From positions 5,792 through 69,791 of the forward strand of contig JBKHCL010000001.1 of NCBI GenBank assembly GCA_046541875.1: a stretch of DNA of 64,000 bases, in the 5' to 3' direction. The first letter of the stretch is position 1, and the number at the start of each line of letters is the position of its first letter. Both the position numbers and the translations under genes were made by a program. Below the pieces are notes generated by a model. The model was not told the origin of the DNA and ran no database searches. It saw only the letters and a list, made by a program, of their open reading frames with translations. This DNA is from CAZFPT01 sp046541875. Its GTDB lineage: Bacteria > Planctomycetota > Phycisphaerae > SM23-33. This document shows positions 57,049 through 64,000 of the stretch, in pieces.

Positions 57049-57182
57049 GCAGCGAGGCGGGCTGAATCTCCCTTGTCGGATGGAGGCGGTGCGGGTATGC
57101 TTTCCTGCTTCGATATGGCCCGAAGCTTCACGCAGCGACTGGCGGATGTACTCCCGTGCCCGTCGCCGCCGGAGGACCCACC

Positions 57183-57638
57183 ATGAATATCGCAGATTTG
57201 AGCAAAATTGAAGGCAGGACCTACCCGGCCCGTCGGCGGACGCAGAACGTCGTGGGCGGTGCCAGCCCCATCGAGGCGACGGCGTTCTCCATGGGATACG
57301 TCACGCTCGACCCCAACGGCGGGCAGGTTCCGTGGCATAACCAACAGCAGGAAGAGGTCTACTTCGTGCTCAGCGGGACCGGCGAAATGTGCCTGGGCGA
57401 CGAGAAGCAGACCCTCACCGACGGGCAGGCGGTGTATATTCCGTCCGGCGTGTTCCATCAACTCACCAACATCGGCGATACGCCGCTTACGTTCATTTAC
57501 GTCTACGGCCCGGCCGGCGACGTGGATCACTGGAAGCAGGAACTCTCGGGCACGCTTCCCAAGGCCGGCGTGGACGTACCGCCGCTGCCGGAAGGCGCCT
57601 GGGAGCAGTGTACCGAGAAGCCCGAGGATGCCCAGTAG
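57183..57638 (+). CDS. Cupin-domain protein
   Basis: 151 residues forming one cupin barrel. Metal-ligand motifs: PWHNQQQEEVYFVLSG (His, Glu) and SGVFHQLTN (His), one less His than the usual first cupin motif. GGAGGA precedes ATG 57183. It is 87 bases before the Gfo/Idh oxidoreductase gene on the same strand, so both may serve one sugar pathway. Could be an isomerase, an oxygenase or a non-enzymatic binder. Confidence 0.85.
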   Translation: MNIADLSKIEGRTYPARRRTQNVVGGASPIEATAFSMGYVTLDPNGGQVPWHNQQQEEVYFVLSGTGEMCLGDEKQTLTDGQAVYIPSGVFHQLTNIGDTPLTFIYVYGPAGDVDHWKQELSGTLPKAGVDVPPLPEGAWEQCTEKPEDAQ

Positions 57639-57725
57639 CCCCCGGACCCGTGCAACCCGCCCCGGCCGACCGACGTGGTCTCGACGAGGGCTGAGCAGAA
57701 ACCCGAACCAACGAGGAAGACGTAG

Positions 57726-58886
57726 ATGCAGGATGCGAAGATACACAATGTAGGCGTCATCATGAATGGCGTCACCGGACGGATGGGCACCAACCAGCAC
57801 CTGCTGCGGTCCATCATGGCCATCCGCGAGCAGGGCGGGGTGAAGGTCTCGCCCACCGAGTTCATCATGCCCGAGCCGGTCCTGGTGGGGCGCAATCCGG
57901 TGAAGCTCAAGAAGCTCGAAGAAATCACGGGCATCACCGAGTGGACCACCGACCTGGACGAAGTGCTCAGCGACGAGAAGTACACGCTCTACTTCGACGC
58001 CCTGTCGACGACGCTGCGGGTGCCGAACGTCTCCAAGGCCATCGCGGCCGGCAAGAACATCTACTGCGAAAAGCCCACCGCGCTGACCACCGAGGACGCC
58101 TATCGGCTCTATACCGAGGCCCGCGATGCCGGCGTGAAGCACGGCGTGGTGCAGGACAAGCTCTGGCTGCCCGGGCTGATGAAGCTCAAGACGCTGATCG
58201 ACAGCGGTTTCTTCGGGCGAATTCTCAGCGTCCGCGGCGAGTTCGGCTATTGGGTGTTCGAGGGCGAGATCGTCCCGGCCCAGCGACCCAGTTGGAACTA
58301 TCGCAAGGAAGACGGCGGGGGGATCATTACCGATATGCTCTGTCACTGGCGGTACGTGCTGGACAATGTCTTTGGCGAAGTCAAGGCCGTCAGTTGCCTC
58401 GGCGCGACGCACATCCCGCAGCGCGTGGACGAGAGCGGCCGGACGTACGAGGCGACCGCCGACGACGCCGCTTACGCGACGTTCGAGTTGGCCGGCGACG
58501 TAATTGCGCACTTCAACTCGTCGTGGTGTACCCGCGTTCGCCGCGACGATCTGCTTACGCTGCAGGTCGATGGCACGAAAGGGTCGGCTGTGGCGGGTCT
58601 GCGCGACTGCCGCATCCAGTCCTTCGGGGCGACGCCCAAACCAATCTGGAATCCGGACATCGATCAGCCCATCGATTTCTACGACGGCTGGCAGGAAATG
58701 CCCGACCAGGTCGAATACGACAACGCCTTCAAGGCGCAGTGGGAGCTGTTTCTGCGGCACCTCGTACTGGACGAGCCTTTCAAGTGGGACCTCCGCGAGG
58801 GCGCCAAGGGCGTGCAACTCGCCGAGCTGGGCCTGGACAGCTGGAACAAACGCGCCTGGGTCGACGTTCCCGACCTGGCGAAATAG
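57726..58886 (+). CDS. Gfo/Idh/MocA family oxidoreductase
   Basis: 386 residues. The N-terminal Rossmann fold has GVIMNGVTGRMG and the cofactor-contacting EKPTALT (Lys-Pro typical of the family). The C-terminal alpha/beta part has GGGIITDMLCHWRYVLD, where the His of the usual GGG-x-D-x-G/C-H motif is kept. It would oxidise or isomerise a sugar or inositol derivative with NAD(P). GAGGAAG precedes ATG 57726. A large hairpin follows the stop. Confidence 0.9.
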   Translation: MQDAKIHNVGVIMNGVTGRMGTNQHLLRSIMAIREQGGVKVSPTEFIMPEPVLVGRNPVKLKKLEEITGITEWTTDLDEVLSDEKYTLYFDALSTTLRVPNVSKAIAAGKNIYCEKPTALTTEDAYRLYTEARDAGVKHGVVQDKLWLPGLMKLKTLIDSGFFGRILSVRGEFGYWVFEGEIVPAQRPSWNYRKEDGGGIITDMLCHWRYVLDNVFGEVKAVSCLGATHIPQRVDESGRTYEATADDAAYATFELAGDVIAHFNSSWCTRVRRDDLLTLQVDGTKGSAVAGLRDCRIQSFGATPKPIWNPDIDQPIDFYDGWQEMPDQVEYDNAFKAQWELFLRHLVLDEPFKWDLREGAKGVQLAELGLDSWNKRAWVDVPDLAK

Positions 58887-59396
58887 CACACCGCGGCAAA
58901 GGGCCCGGCCGATGGTTTCCTCCCTCGGCCGGGCCGGTCGCCCATGAACAGCGCCCGAAACGATGGGCGCTTACCCTCAATCTGCATTCGACGATTATTG
59001 GGGATTTGGTAGGTAAGGCGAGGTGCAATCCGGGCTTGTCGCAGGGAACCCAAACCGTCTGTGATACAGTCTTATTTGGGGCCCTTGGATGTCGCCACCG
59101 CACGCGCATACAATTCCTTCCGTCGCAGCCGATTCTCGTATTGCATTGCTCAGGGCGATCCGAACGGCGGAATCACCCCGGGCCTTGCAAGGGCTAACAT
59201 ACGCGAAAACAAAGTATTAATGGTGTCGATGCGCGCCGATGCAGAGCGGCCTGGGTGTGGGCGGAAATTGCCGCCCGGGCGGGTTTTCCATCAATGGGAC
59301 ATCCCCTCATTCCGATAGTGAGCTTGCCTCCCACTCATCGCGGAGGCCTTCGGGGTGGACCACGATACGCTGCAGGCACCAGGAAAGAGGAGACCA
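58887..59396. other. Intergenic stretch between the Gfo/Idh gene and the CBM48 gene
   Basis: No convincing gene. It contains the terminator-like hairpin at 58902-58935 and a weaker hairpin GGGCGG/CCGCCC at 59259-59276 followed by a GGGTTTT run. A region around 59000-59220 is less GC-rich than its surroundings. Confidence 0.5.
58902..58935 (+). terminator. Strong hairpin after the Gfo/Idh gene
   Basis: GGCCCGGCCGA, 12-base loop, TCGGCCGGGCC, 16 bases after the stop codon. Eleven perfect pairs but no T-tract. Confidence 0.55.
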
Positions 59397-59744
59397 ATGG
59401 TCACGATTCAGGAACAGTGCACGGTATTTCGCTTCTATCGGCCGGGGGTGCGGGAAGTGCTCATCGCGGGGGATTTCAACGATTGGAACGCCGCCCGGAC
59501 GCCGATGACGTCCGTGGGCAACGGATACTGGTCGGCCGAGTTGGACCTTCCTGCCGGCGAATACCGCTTCCGCTACTGCGCGGACGGCGAGTGGTTTACC
59601 GACTACGCCGCATTCGGCGTGGAACCCGGCGAGTACGGACTGGACAGCCTCGTCCGCGTGCCGCAGCGCTCCGTGAGCCTGGTCGCCAAGGCGCCGGCCA
59701 AAAACGTGGCTGCTTCGCCGGTCAATTCATTCGCAGCTGCCTGA
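59397..59744 (+). CDS. Stand-alone CBM48-type (AMPK/isoamylase N-terminal) domain protein
   Basis: 115 residues. The glycogen-binding E-set pattern is clear: FRFYRPGVREVLIAGDFNDWN, PMTSVGNGYWSAELDLPAGEYRFRY, DGEWFTDYAA. Such domains usually head branching or debranching enzymes; here the domain is alone, with a short Ala/Val-rich tail. AGAGGAG precedes ATG 59397. It might guide other proteins to glycogen. It converges with scpB. Confidence 0.85.
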   Translation: MVTIQEQCTVFRFYRPGVREVLIAGDFNDWNAARTPMTSVGNGYWSAELDLPAGEYRFRYCADGEWFTDYAAFGVEPGEYGLDSLVRVPQRSVSLVAKAPAKNVAASPVNSFAAA

Positions 59745-59767
59745 GAGGCAGAGACCATAGTCGTAGA

Positions 59768-59798
59768 GAGACCGGTCGTCCTGGCGATGGCCGGTCTC
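59768..59798. terminator. Hairpin between convergent CBM48 and scpB genes
   Basis: GAGACCGG, 15-base loop, CCGGTCTC: a symmetric 8-bp stem able to act on both strands. Confidence 0.5.
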
Positions 59799-59814
59799 GT
59801 TGTGCGCGGGAGGG

Positions 59815-60780
59815 TTACTCTTCTTCGTCGCCGGCGGAGGGTTCTTTGGAGTCCTCACCATCGGCCTGCTCGGCTGGGGGTTCTTCTTCGGGATGGTCAT
59901 CGGCGGCAGGTTCGGTGTTCGCCGTGTCCTTGGCCGACTCGCTCTTGCTGTCCTCGGGAGCGGTTGACTCCTCCGGCTCGTCCGTTTCGGCGTCGTCGGT
60001 ATCTTCGTCGTTCTGTTCCTTCGTGATGGGCTCGGGCCTGGGGCGAAGCTCATCGACCCGGGGAAGATCCTCGATACTGCTCAGGCCGAACGCTTCGAGA
60101 AAGAACGTCGTGGTCCCGTAGAGCATCGGGCGTCCGAGGACCTCGGCCCGGCCGACGATTTTCACGAGGTTTTTCTCCATGAGCTTGCGGACCATCTCGC
60201 CGCTGGAGACGCCGCGGATGGCTTCGATATCCGCCCGCATGATGGGCTGGCGGTAGGCGATGATCGAGAGCGTTTCCATGGCCGCCGAGGAGAGCTTCGA
60301 GTCGCTCTTGACCTTGAACAGGCGCGAGACCACGTCGTCGTATTCCTCCCGCGTGAGCACCTGGAAACCGCCGGCGATGCTCTCGATGCGGAACGCGCAG
60401 CCCATCTCGTCGTATCGCTGGTTGAGCGTCCGGATCGCGTCCTTCACCACGCCGCGATTGGGCAGCTCGGCGACGTGCTGAATCTTCGAGATCGAAATCG
60501 CCCGGCTGGTGGCGAACAGGATCGCTTCCACGACGGCCGCCGCTTCCACAAGGTCCACCGTCGACTCTTCCGCCGGCGGGGCCGAGGTCTTATCGGCCTC
60601 GTCGTGGTCCCGCTCGTCGGCGGATAGATCGCCCTGGGCGGCGGGCGTCTGGTCCTCGGCAGTGTCCACGGCGCTGGAGGCGGTGTCCACCTGTTCGGCG
60701 GGCGTCTGGACGCTCTGGTCGGTCGTCTCGACCGCCTCGTCGGTCTGCTCGGTCTGGCTGGGAGTGTCGGGCTGATTCAT
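59815..60780 (-). CDS. scpB: Segregation and condensation protein B
   Basis: 321 residues. The two winged-helix core lies at about 75-235: AAVVEAILFATSRAISISKI, LSSAAMETLSIIAYRQPIMRADIEAIRGVSS, GRPMLYGTTTFFLEAFGLSS. ScpB binds ScpA and SMC to organise the chromosome. Normal ScpB is about 180-200 residues; here both ends carry long Glu/Asp/Ser-rich tails (about 70 and 85 residues) that are probably disordered. TAAGGTG precedes the start. scpA is not adjacent. Confidence 0.93.
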   Translation of the reverse strand: MNQPDTPSQTEQTDEAVETTDQSVQTPAEQVDTASSAVDTAEDQTPAAQGDLSADERDHDEADKTSAPPAEESTVDLVEAAAVVEAILFATSRAISISKIQHVAELPNRGVVKDAIRTLNQRYDEMGCAFRIESIAGGFQVLTREEYDDVVSRLFKVKSDSKLSSAAMETLSIIAYRQPIMRADIEAIRGVSSGEMVRKLMEKNLVKIVGRAEVLGRPMLYGTTTFFLEAFGLSSIEDLPRVDELRPRPEPITKEQNDEDTDDAETDEPEESTAPEDSKSESAKDTANTEPAADDHPEEEPPAEQADGEDSKEPSAGDEEE

Positions 60781-60835
60781 GTCGTCACCTTACCGGCGTG
60801 GCGGGGGTTTGGCAAGGCCGCCCGCGCACGGCGAG

Positions 60836-61771
60836 TTACCCTTGGCAGGGTCGGTAGAAGCTCGTCGGTCGGGGGCCTATCGTGTTGTGCAATTCACCGA
60901 TTCCCTCGATGGCACCGACGATCCGGTCGCCGGGCTGAAGGAGTTTGCCCGTTGCTTTGCCGACCCCCGAGGGAGTTCCCGTGGCGATGACGTCGCCGGG
61001 CGTGAGTCTCACCAGTCGGCTGCAGAAGGCGACCAGCTCGCGCACCGAGAAGATCATCTGGTCGGTGACCGCGTCCTGCCGCGTTTCGTCGTTCACCCGG
61101 AGGCTCAGGCGGAGGGTCTGGGGATCCTCGATCTCGTCGGCGGTCACGAGACACGGGCCCATCGGGCAGAATTTATCCTGCCACTTGCCGTGCAACCAAT
61201 CGAAGAACGGGTCTTTCGGCCGTTGCGATCGACCGTCGGCGTGCGTCATGCTGCGAGCGGAGATATCGTTGGCGATGGTGTACCCGGCGATGACCGCCTC
61301 GGCGTCGGCGGGCGTGATGTCCTTCGCCTCGGCGGCGATGACCACCGCCAGCTCGACCTCGTAGTCGATCTCCTCGCTCACCGTCGGCCAGGGGATCTCC
61401 TCGCCGGTGGCTGCCACCGCGGTGGGGGGCATCAGGAACGGTCGGGGGGTGGTCGTGTTGGCCGGGTCGTCGGGCAGGTCGCGCCCGCGATCGAACTCGC
61501 GATGGTGCTCGACGTAGTTCACCGCGATCCCCATGAGTTTGGGCGGATCGGGAATCGGTGCCAGCAATCGCACGTCGTCCATCGTCAGGCGGTGCGACGC
61601 CGGCGCCTCGGCCCGTCGGGCAAGTTCTTCCAGGGCATCGCGGCCACGGGCAATGGCCTCGCGCAGGCACCCAGGCCCGTCCGGCCAGGCCGAGGGGATA
61701 TCCTGAATGTGGTCGTCGCGCAGCAGCCCGAAGGACGTTCTGCCGTCGTAGGTGTAGCTCACGAGCTTCAT
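60836..61771 (-). CDS. Fumarylacetoacetate hydrolase family protein
   Basis: 311 residues. KLMGIAVNYVEHHREF, EEIDYEVELAVVI (acidic metal ligands), GYTIANDISARSM, and VIATGTPSGVGKAT are typical of the FAH fold, which binds Mg or Mn and cleaves or decarboxylates beta-keto acids and catechol-derived acids. GGAG lies six bases before ATG 61771; an in-frame TTG at 61783 is less likely. The specific substrate is unknown. Confidence 0.92.
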   Translation of the reverse strand: MKLVSYTYDGRTSFGLLRDDHIQDIPSAWPDGPGCLREAIARGRDALEELARRAEAPASHRLTMDDVRLLAPIPDPPKLMGIAVNYVEHHREFDRGRDLPDDPANTTTPRPFLMPPTAVAATGEEIPWPTVSEEIDYEVELAVVIAAEAKDITPADAEAVIAGYTIANDISARSMTHADGRSQRPKDPFFDWLHGKWQDKFCPMGPCLVTADEIEDPQTLRLSLRVNDETRQDAVTDQMIFSVRELVAFCSRLVRLTPGDVIATGTPSGVGKATGKLLQPGDRIVGAIEGIGELHNTIGPRPTSFYRPCQG

Positions 61772-61863
61772 GCGGGGCTCCAACTGAGGGATCGTCGGAC
61801 AATCAGCAGCTGAGGATACCGCTGGTCAGAAAGTGATGCAACGGTGTGCGAGACGGTGAAAGG

Positions 61864-62799
61864 TCACTCCACGCTGTAGGACTCTGCCTCGGATTCGCTG
61901 CGCCGGTGGTGGTCGGAGACATAGCCGGCGGGCACCTCGGAGGCGATTGGCTGCTCGGCCTCTCTGGCGTGCCGGGCCCGTACCGATCGCCGGTACGGCC
62001 GGGGGCTGATGCCCACCACGCGTCGGAAAAAGCGGGAGAAGCTGAACACGTCGGGGAACTCGAGCGTCTCGGCGACCTCGGTGATGTTCAGGTCCGAGTA
62101 CTCCAGAAGACGGGAGGCCACTTTTGATCGCTCCAGGTCCAGAAACGATTTCAGCGGCATATCGCAGTGCTTACGGAAGAGCGAAGAAACGTGCGAGACG
62201 CTGTAGCCCAGATGCTCCGCCACATCCGAGACCGCCAACCGACGGCCGCCACTGGATTCCACCAGCGAGGCGATCCGCGAGACCAACGACTGATCGGACT
62301 GGTCGATCGCGTCACTGACCGGTCCCAGCCGATGGGTCAGCAGGGCACCGAGAAGATGTTCCAGCACCCAACGCTTGCGACGGCTGGGCTCGGGATTCGG
62401 GGGCAGGAGCGTTCGCAAAGTCTGGATGAGCGTGACCTCTTCGGGGTCGTCCTCATCATCGCCCAGCAGCATCACCGACGCGCTGTCCGACACGCCGCTC
62501 ACGGAGAACTTCAGCGAAAACCACTGCTCGCCGCCTCGCTCGTACACGAACCGGTGGCTGCAGTGCGGCGGAATCAGCAGGACCTGCCCCTCCTCCAGCG
62601 ACTCGTCGATGTCACCGGCCTGGGCGACGATCGGCCCGTGCGTGATGATCTCGACCTGCCAGAAGGGGTGAGAATGCTCGGGGACCGGACGCGCCTGGGA
62701 GGCATAGCCCTTGTGGCAGAGCAGAATCCGGCAGCGCAAAGGATTGCCCTGAAATGCCGGCACGCCCTGTTTTGATAAATCAATCGCCCGTTTTGCCAT
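61864..62799 (-). CDS. AraC-family transcriptional regulator
   Basis: 311 residues. The N-terminal half is a cupin-type ligand-binding domain (PEHSHPFWQVEIITHGP, VLLIPPHCSHRFVYE). The C-terminal half has two helix-turn-helix motifs (AVSDVAEHLGYSVSHVSSLF and NITEVAETLEFPDVFSFSRFF) ending in SPRPYRR. It is divergent from the sugar isomerase-like gene at 63030, its likely target. A sugar or polysaccharide product is the expected ligand. Confidence 0.92.
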   Translation of the reverse strand: MAKRAIDLSKQGVPAFQGNPLRCRILLCHKGYASQARPVPEHSHPFWQVEIITHGPIVAQAGDIDESLEEGQVLLIPPHCSHRFVYERGGEQWFSLKFSVSGVSDSASVMLLGDDEDDPEEVTLIQTLRTLLPPNPEPSRRKRWVLEHLLGALLTHRLGPVSDAIDQSDQSLVSRIASLVESSGGRRLAVSDVAEHLGYSVSHVSSLFRKHCDMPLKSFLDLERSKVASRLLEYSDLNITEVAETLEFPDVFSFSRFFRRVVGISPRPYRRSVRARHAREAEQPIASEVPAGYVSDHHRRSESEAESYSVE

Positions 62800-62886
62800 T
62801 CTTGCCTCGTCCTTGTCCCGTTTATGCTATATCAGAAGTCGAATCCGTGCAAGCAGTCTTTTCGACGGTCGTGAGCTTCACTTTGC

Positions 62887-62907
62887 GCGGGCAGCGGGCA
62901 GCGGGCG
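62887..62907 (+). repeat. Three tandem 7-bp repeats in the AraC/isomerase intergenic region
   Basis: GCGGGCA, GCGGGCA, GCGGGCG, immediately upstream of the -35 box at 62916, a position suited to a regulator site. Confidence 0.45.
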
Positions 62908-62915
62908 ACGGGTCA

Positions 62916-62944
62916 TTGCGGCCTGGGCGAACGTGGTGTATACC
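62916..62944 (+). promoter_or_regulatory. Sigma70-type promoter of the isomerase-like gene
   Basis: TTGCGG (62916-62921), 17-base spacer, TATACC (62939-62944), 86 bases before the start codon. Confidence 0.5.
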
Positions 62945-63029
62945 TCGCACATCGCCGACGGCAAAGACGTCGGGCCCGATGAAACAGTTGACCTGCCCCG
63001 ATCTTTCCAGGTCAGAAAAGGACGACAAG

Positions 63030-63872
63030 ATGAACGCGATTTTCAGCATTTTCCCAAAGTTCCTCCGCAAGCTTTCTGCCGAGCAACTCGCCGAGACCAT
63101 TCACAAGGTCGGGCTGGACACGACCAATCTCGTGATTCGCGACGGGTTCTGGTGCAAGCCCGGCTCGCTGGCGGCCGACGTGCCCGCCTTTCTCAAGACG
63201 ATGGAAAAGGCCGACATCAAGGTGCACTTCGCCACGGCCGGCTTCATGCCCGCGGACATTCTCACCGACGACACCGCCGTCCGTGTGCTGGCGGACAACG
63301 GCGTGCGTGAGTTCCGCCTGGGGTACTACAAGGGCGGCGACGAACCGGGCAAGACGCTCGATACCGCCCGGGCCGAGATGGTCCAACTCGCCGACCTGTG
63401 CGACCGGTTGGACGTCAAAGCCGTCTACCAGATCCATCACGGGACGGGCATTCCCTCGCCCAGCGCGATCTGGCACGTGGTCAATGGTCTGCCGGGCGAG
63501 CACATCGGCGTGATGCTCGATCCGGGCAACCAGGCGAACGAAGGGTTCGAGAAGTGGGGGCGGGCAACGAAACTGCTGGGAGAGAACGTCGCCGCCATCG
63601 GCGTCAAGGACGCCCGGGTGACGCAGGATACCTCCCGCATCGACGAGGAGGACAAGGGCTGGGGGACAGCCTGGACCACGCTGGATAAGGGAATCACCAA
63701 CTGGTACGAGCTGGTCCGATCGCTGGACGCGATCGACTTCGATGGGACGTTCGTGTGGATGCCCTTCTACAACGAAGGCGAACCGGACGCGCTGATCGAG
63801 AAACTCGCCGGCGAGGTGGCCTACCTGCGCAAAGTCGTCAACGACGTGACGACCACGCGGAAAGAGGCGTAG
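63030..63872 (+). CDS. Sugar phosphate isomerase/epimerase-like TIM-barrel protein
   Basis: 280 residues of the xylose isomerase-like TIM barrel family. Strand-end motifs: TTNLVIRDGFW, EFRLGYYKGG, AVYQIHHGTGI, IGVMLDPGNQANEG, AAIGVKDARV, GTFVWMPFYNEGE, which hold the expected metal ligands (His, Asp, Glu). AAAGGA precedes ATG 63030. It is divergent from an AraC regulator and ends in a charged tail. Substrate unknown; probably a sugar acid or polyol. Confidence 0.85.
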   Translation: MNAIFSIFPKFLRKLSAEQLAETIHKVGLDTTNLVIRDGFWCKPGSLAADVPAFLKTMEKADIKVHFATAGFMPADILTDDTAVRVLADNGVREFRLGYYKGGDEPGKTLDTARAEMVQLADLCDRLDVKAVYQIHHGTGIPSPSAIWHVVNGLPGEHIGVMLDPGNQANEGFEKWGRATKLLGENVAAIGVKDARVTQDTSRIDEEDKGWGTAWTTLDKGITNWYELVRSLDAIDFDGTFVWMPFYNEGEPDALIEKLAGEVAYLRKVVNDVTTTRKEA

Positions 63873-63948
63873 CAACACGCGGCATGGACCGAATACCCGT
63901 AAGCTGCATACGCAGAATGCCCATGCCAGGAAAGACATCCGAAGGAGC

Positions 63949-63966
63949 CCCCACCGTCAGGTGGGG
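63949..63966 (+). other. Hairpin downstream of the isomerase-like gene
   Basis: CCCCACC, GTCA, GGTGGGG, 76 bases after the stop. No T-tract follows. It resembles the hairpin at 18783 in the preceding AGCCCCC and the loop size. Confidence 0.4.
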
Positions 63967-64000
63967 AATAGAACGCACCCCGTAGCACGGCCTTCCAGGC

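Overview
The window is GC-rich bacterial DNA. It reads most like a planctomycete, probably a member of Phycisphaerae. That is an inference from gene content: a two-domain nucleoside diphosphate kinase-like protein, a codon-independent release-factor-like protein, many secreted HEAT/TPR and polysaccharide-lyase-like proteins, Gfo/Idh and TIM-barrel sugar enzymes, and a MetX-MetW fusion. There is no rRNA gene to confirm it. Genes lie on both strands with short gaps. Many starts follow a clear Shine-Dalgarno (SD) site, and several upstream regions carry recognisable sigma70-type -35/-10 boxes. I saw no prophage, insertion sequence or CRISPR array.

Layout. 1-9.7 kb: 3' two-thirds of carB, a lipoprotein-like M48 protease, a secreted TPR-like protein (minus), an NDK-like plus MBL-hydrolase pair (minus), an RF-like protein (minus), a TPR protein and a D-2-hydroxyacid dehydrogenase. 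9.7-10.5 kb is a non-coding stretch. 10.5-16.1 kb: a secreted protein of tandem DJ-1/PfpI units and a 1144-residue lyase-like protein. 16.2-18.8 kb: an ECF sigma factor, a membrane anti-sigma-like protein and an STN-domain secreted protein. 19.1-21.7 kb: a small receiver-domain protein followed by groES-groEL. 21.8-23.3 kb: a small unknown protein and a second 2-hydroxyacid dehydrogenase.

23.3-27.2 kb (minus) holds three genes that resemble the eboF, eboD and eboE part of the ebo metabolite-traffic cluster, then a DEAD-box helicase. 28.8-30.2 kb: an aldo/keto reductase and an unknown protein. 30.2-35.8 kb (minus): the C-terminal half of a CusA-type pump lying directly against a complete heparinase II/III-like gene. 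36.1-40.5 kb: tRNA-Arg(CCU), then a three-gene ABC importer of the Fe(III)/polyamine type. 40.6-44.1 kb: a P-loop plus deoxyribosyltransferase-like fusion (minus), a PurF-like amidotransferase and a flavin reductase-like protein. 44.1-51.0 kb (minus): a coupled operon of a large membrane protein, a GldA-like ATPase, its permease and a HEAT protein.

51.2-64 kb: a HEAT lipoprotein, a histidine kinase (minus), then a sigma70 promoter placed exactly before an S-box (SAM-I) riboswitch that leads into metY and a fused metX-metW gene, forming a regulated homocysteine/methionine unit. After these come a cupin, a Gfo/Idh oxidoreductase, a stand-alone CBM48 protein, scpB (minus), a fumarylacetoacetase-family hydrolase (minus), and an AraC regulator divergent from a sugar isomerase/epimerase-like gene. 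The best candidates for follow-up are the ebo-like trio, the S-box/metY/metXW unit, the truncated pump, and the tandem-domain proteins that seem to keep only one active site.
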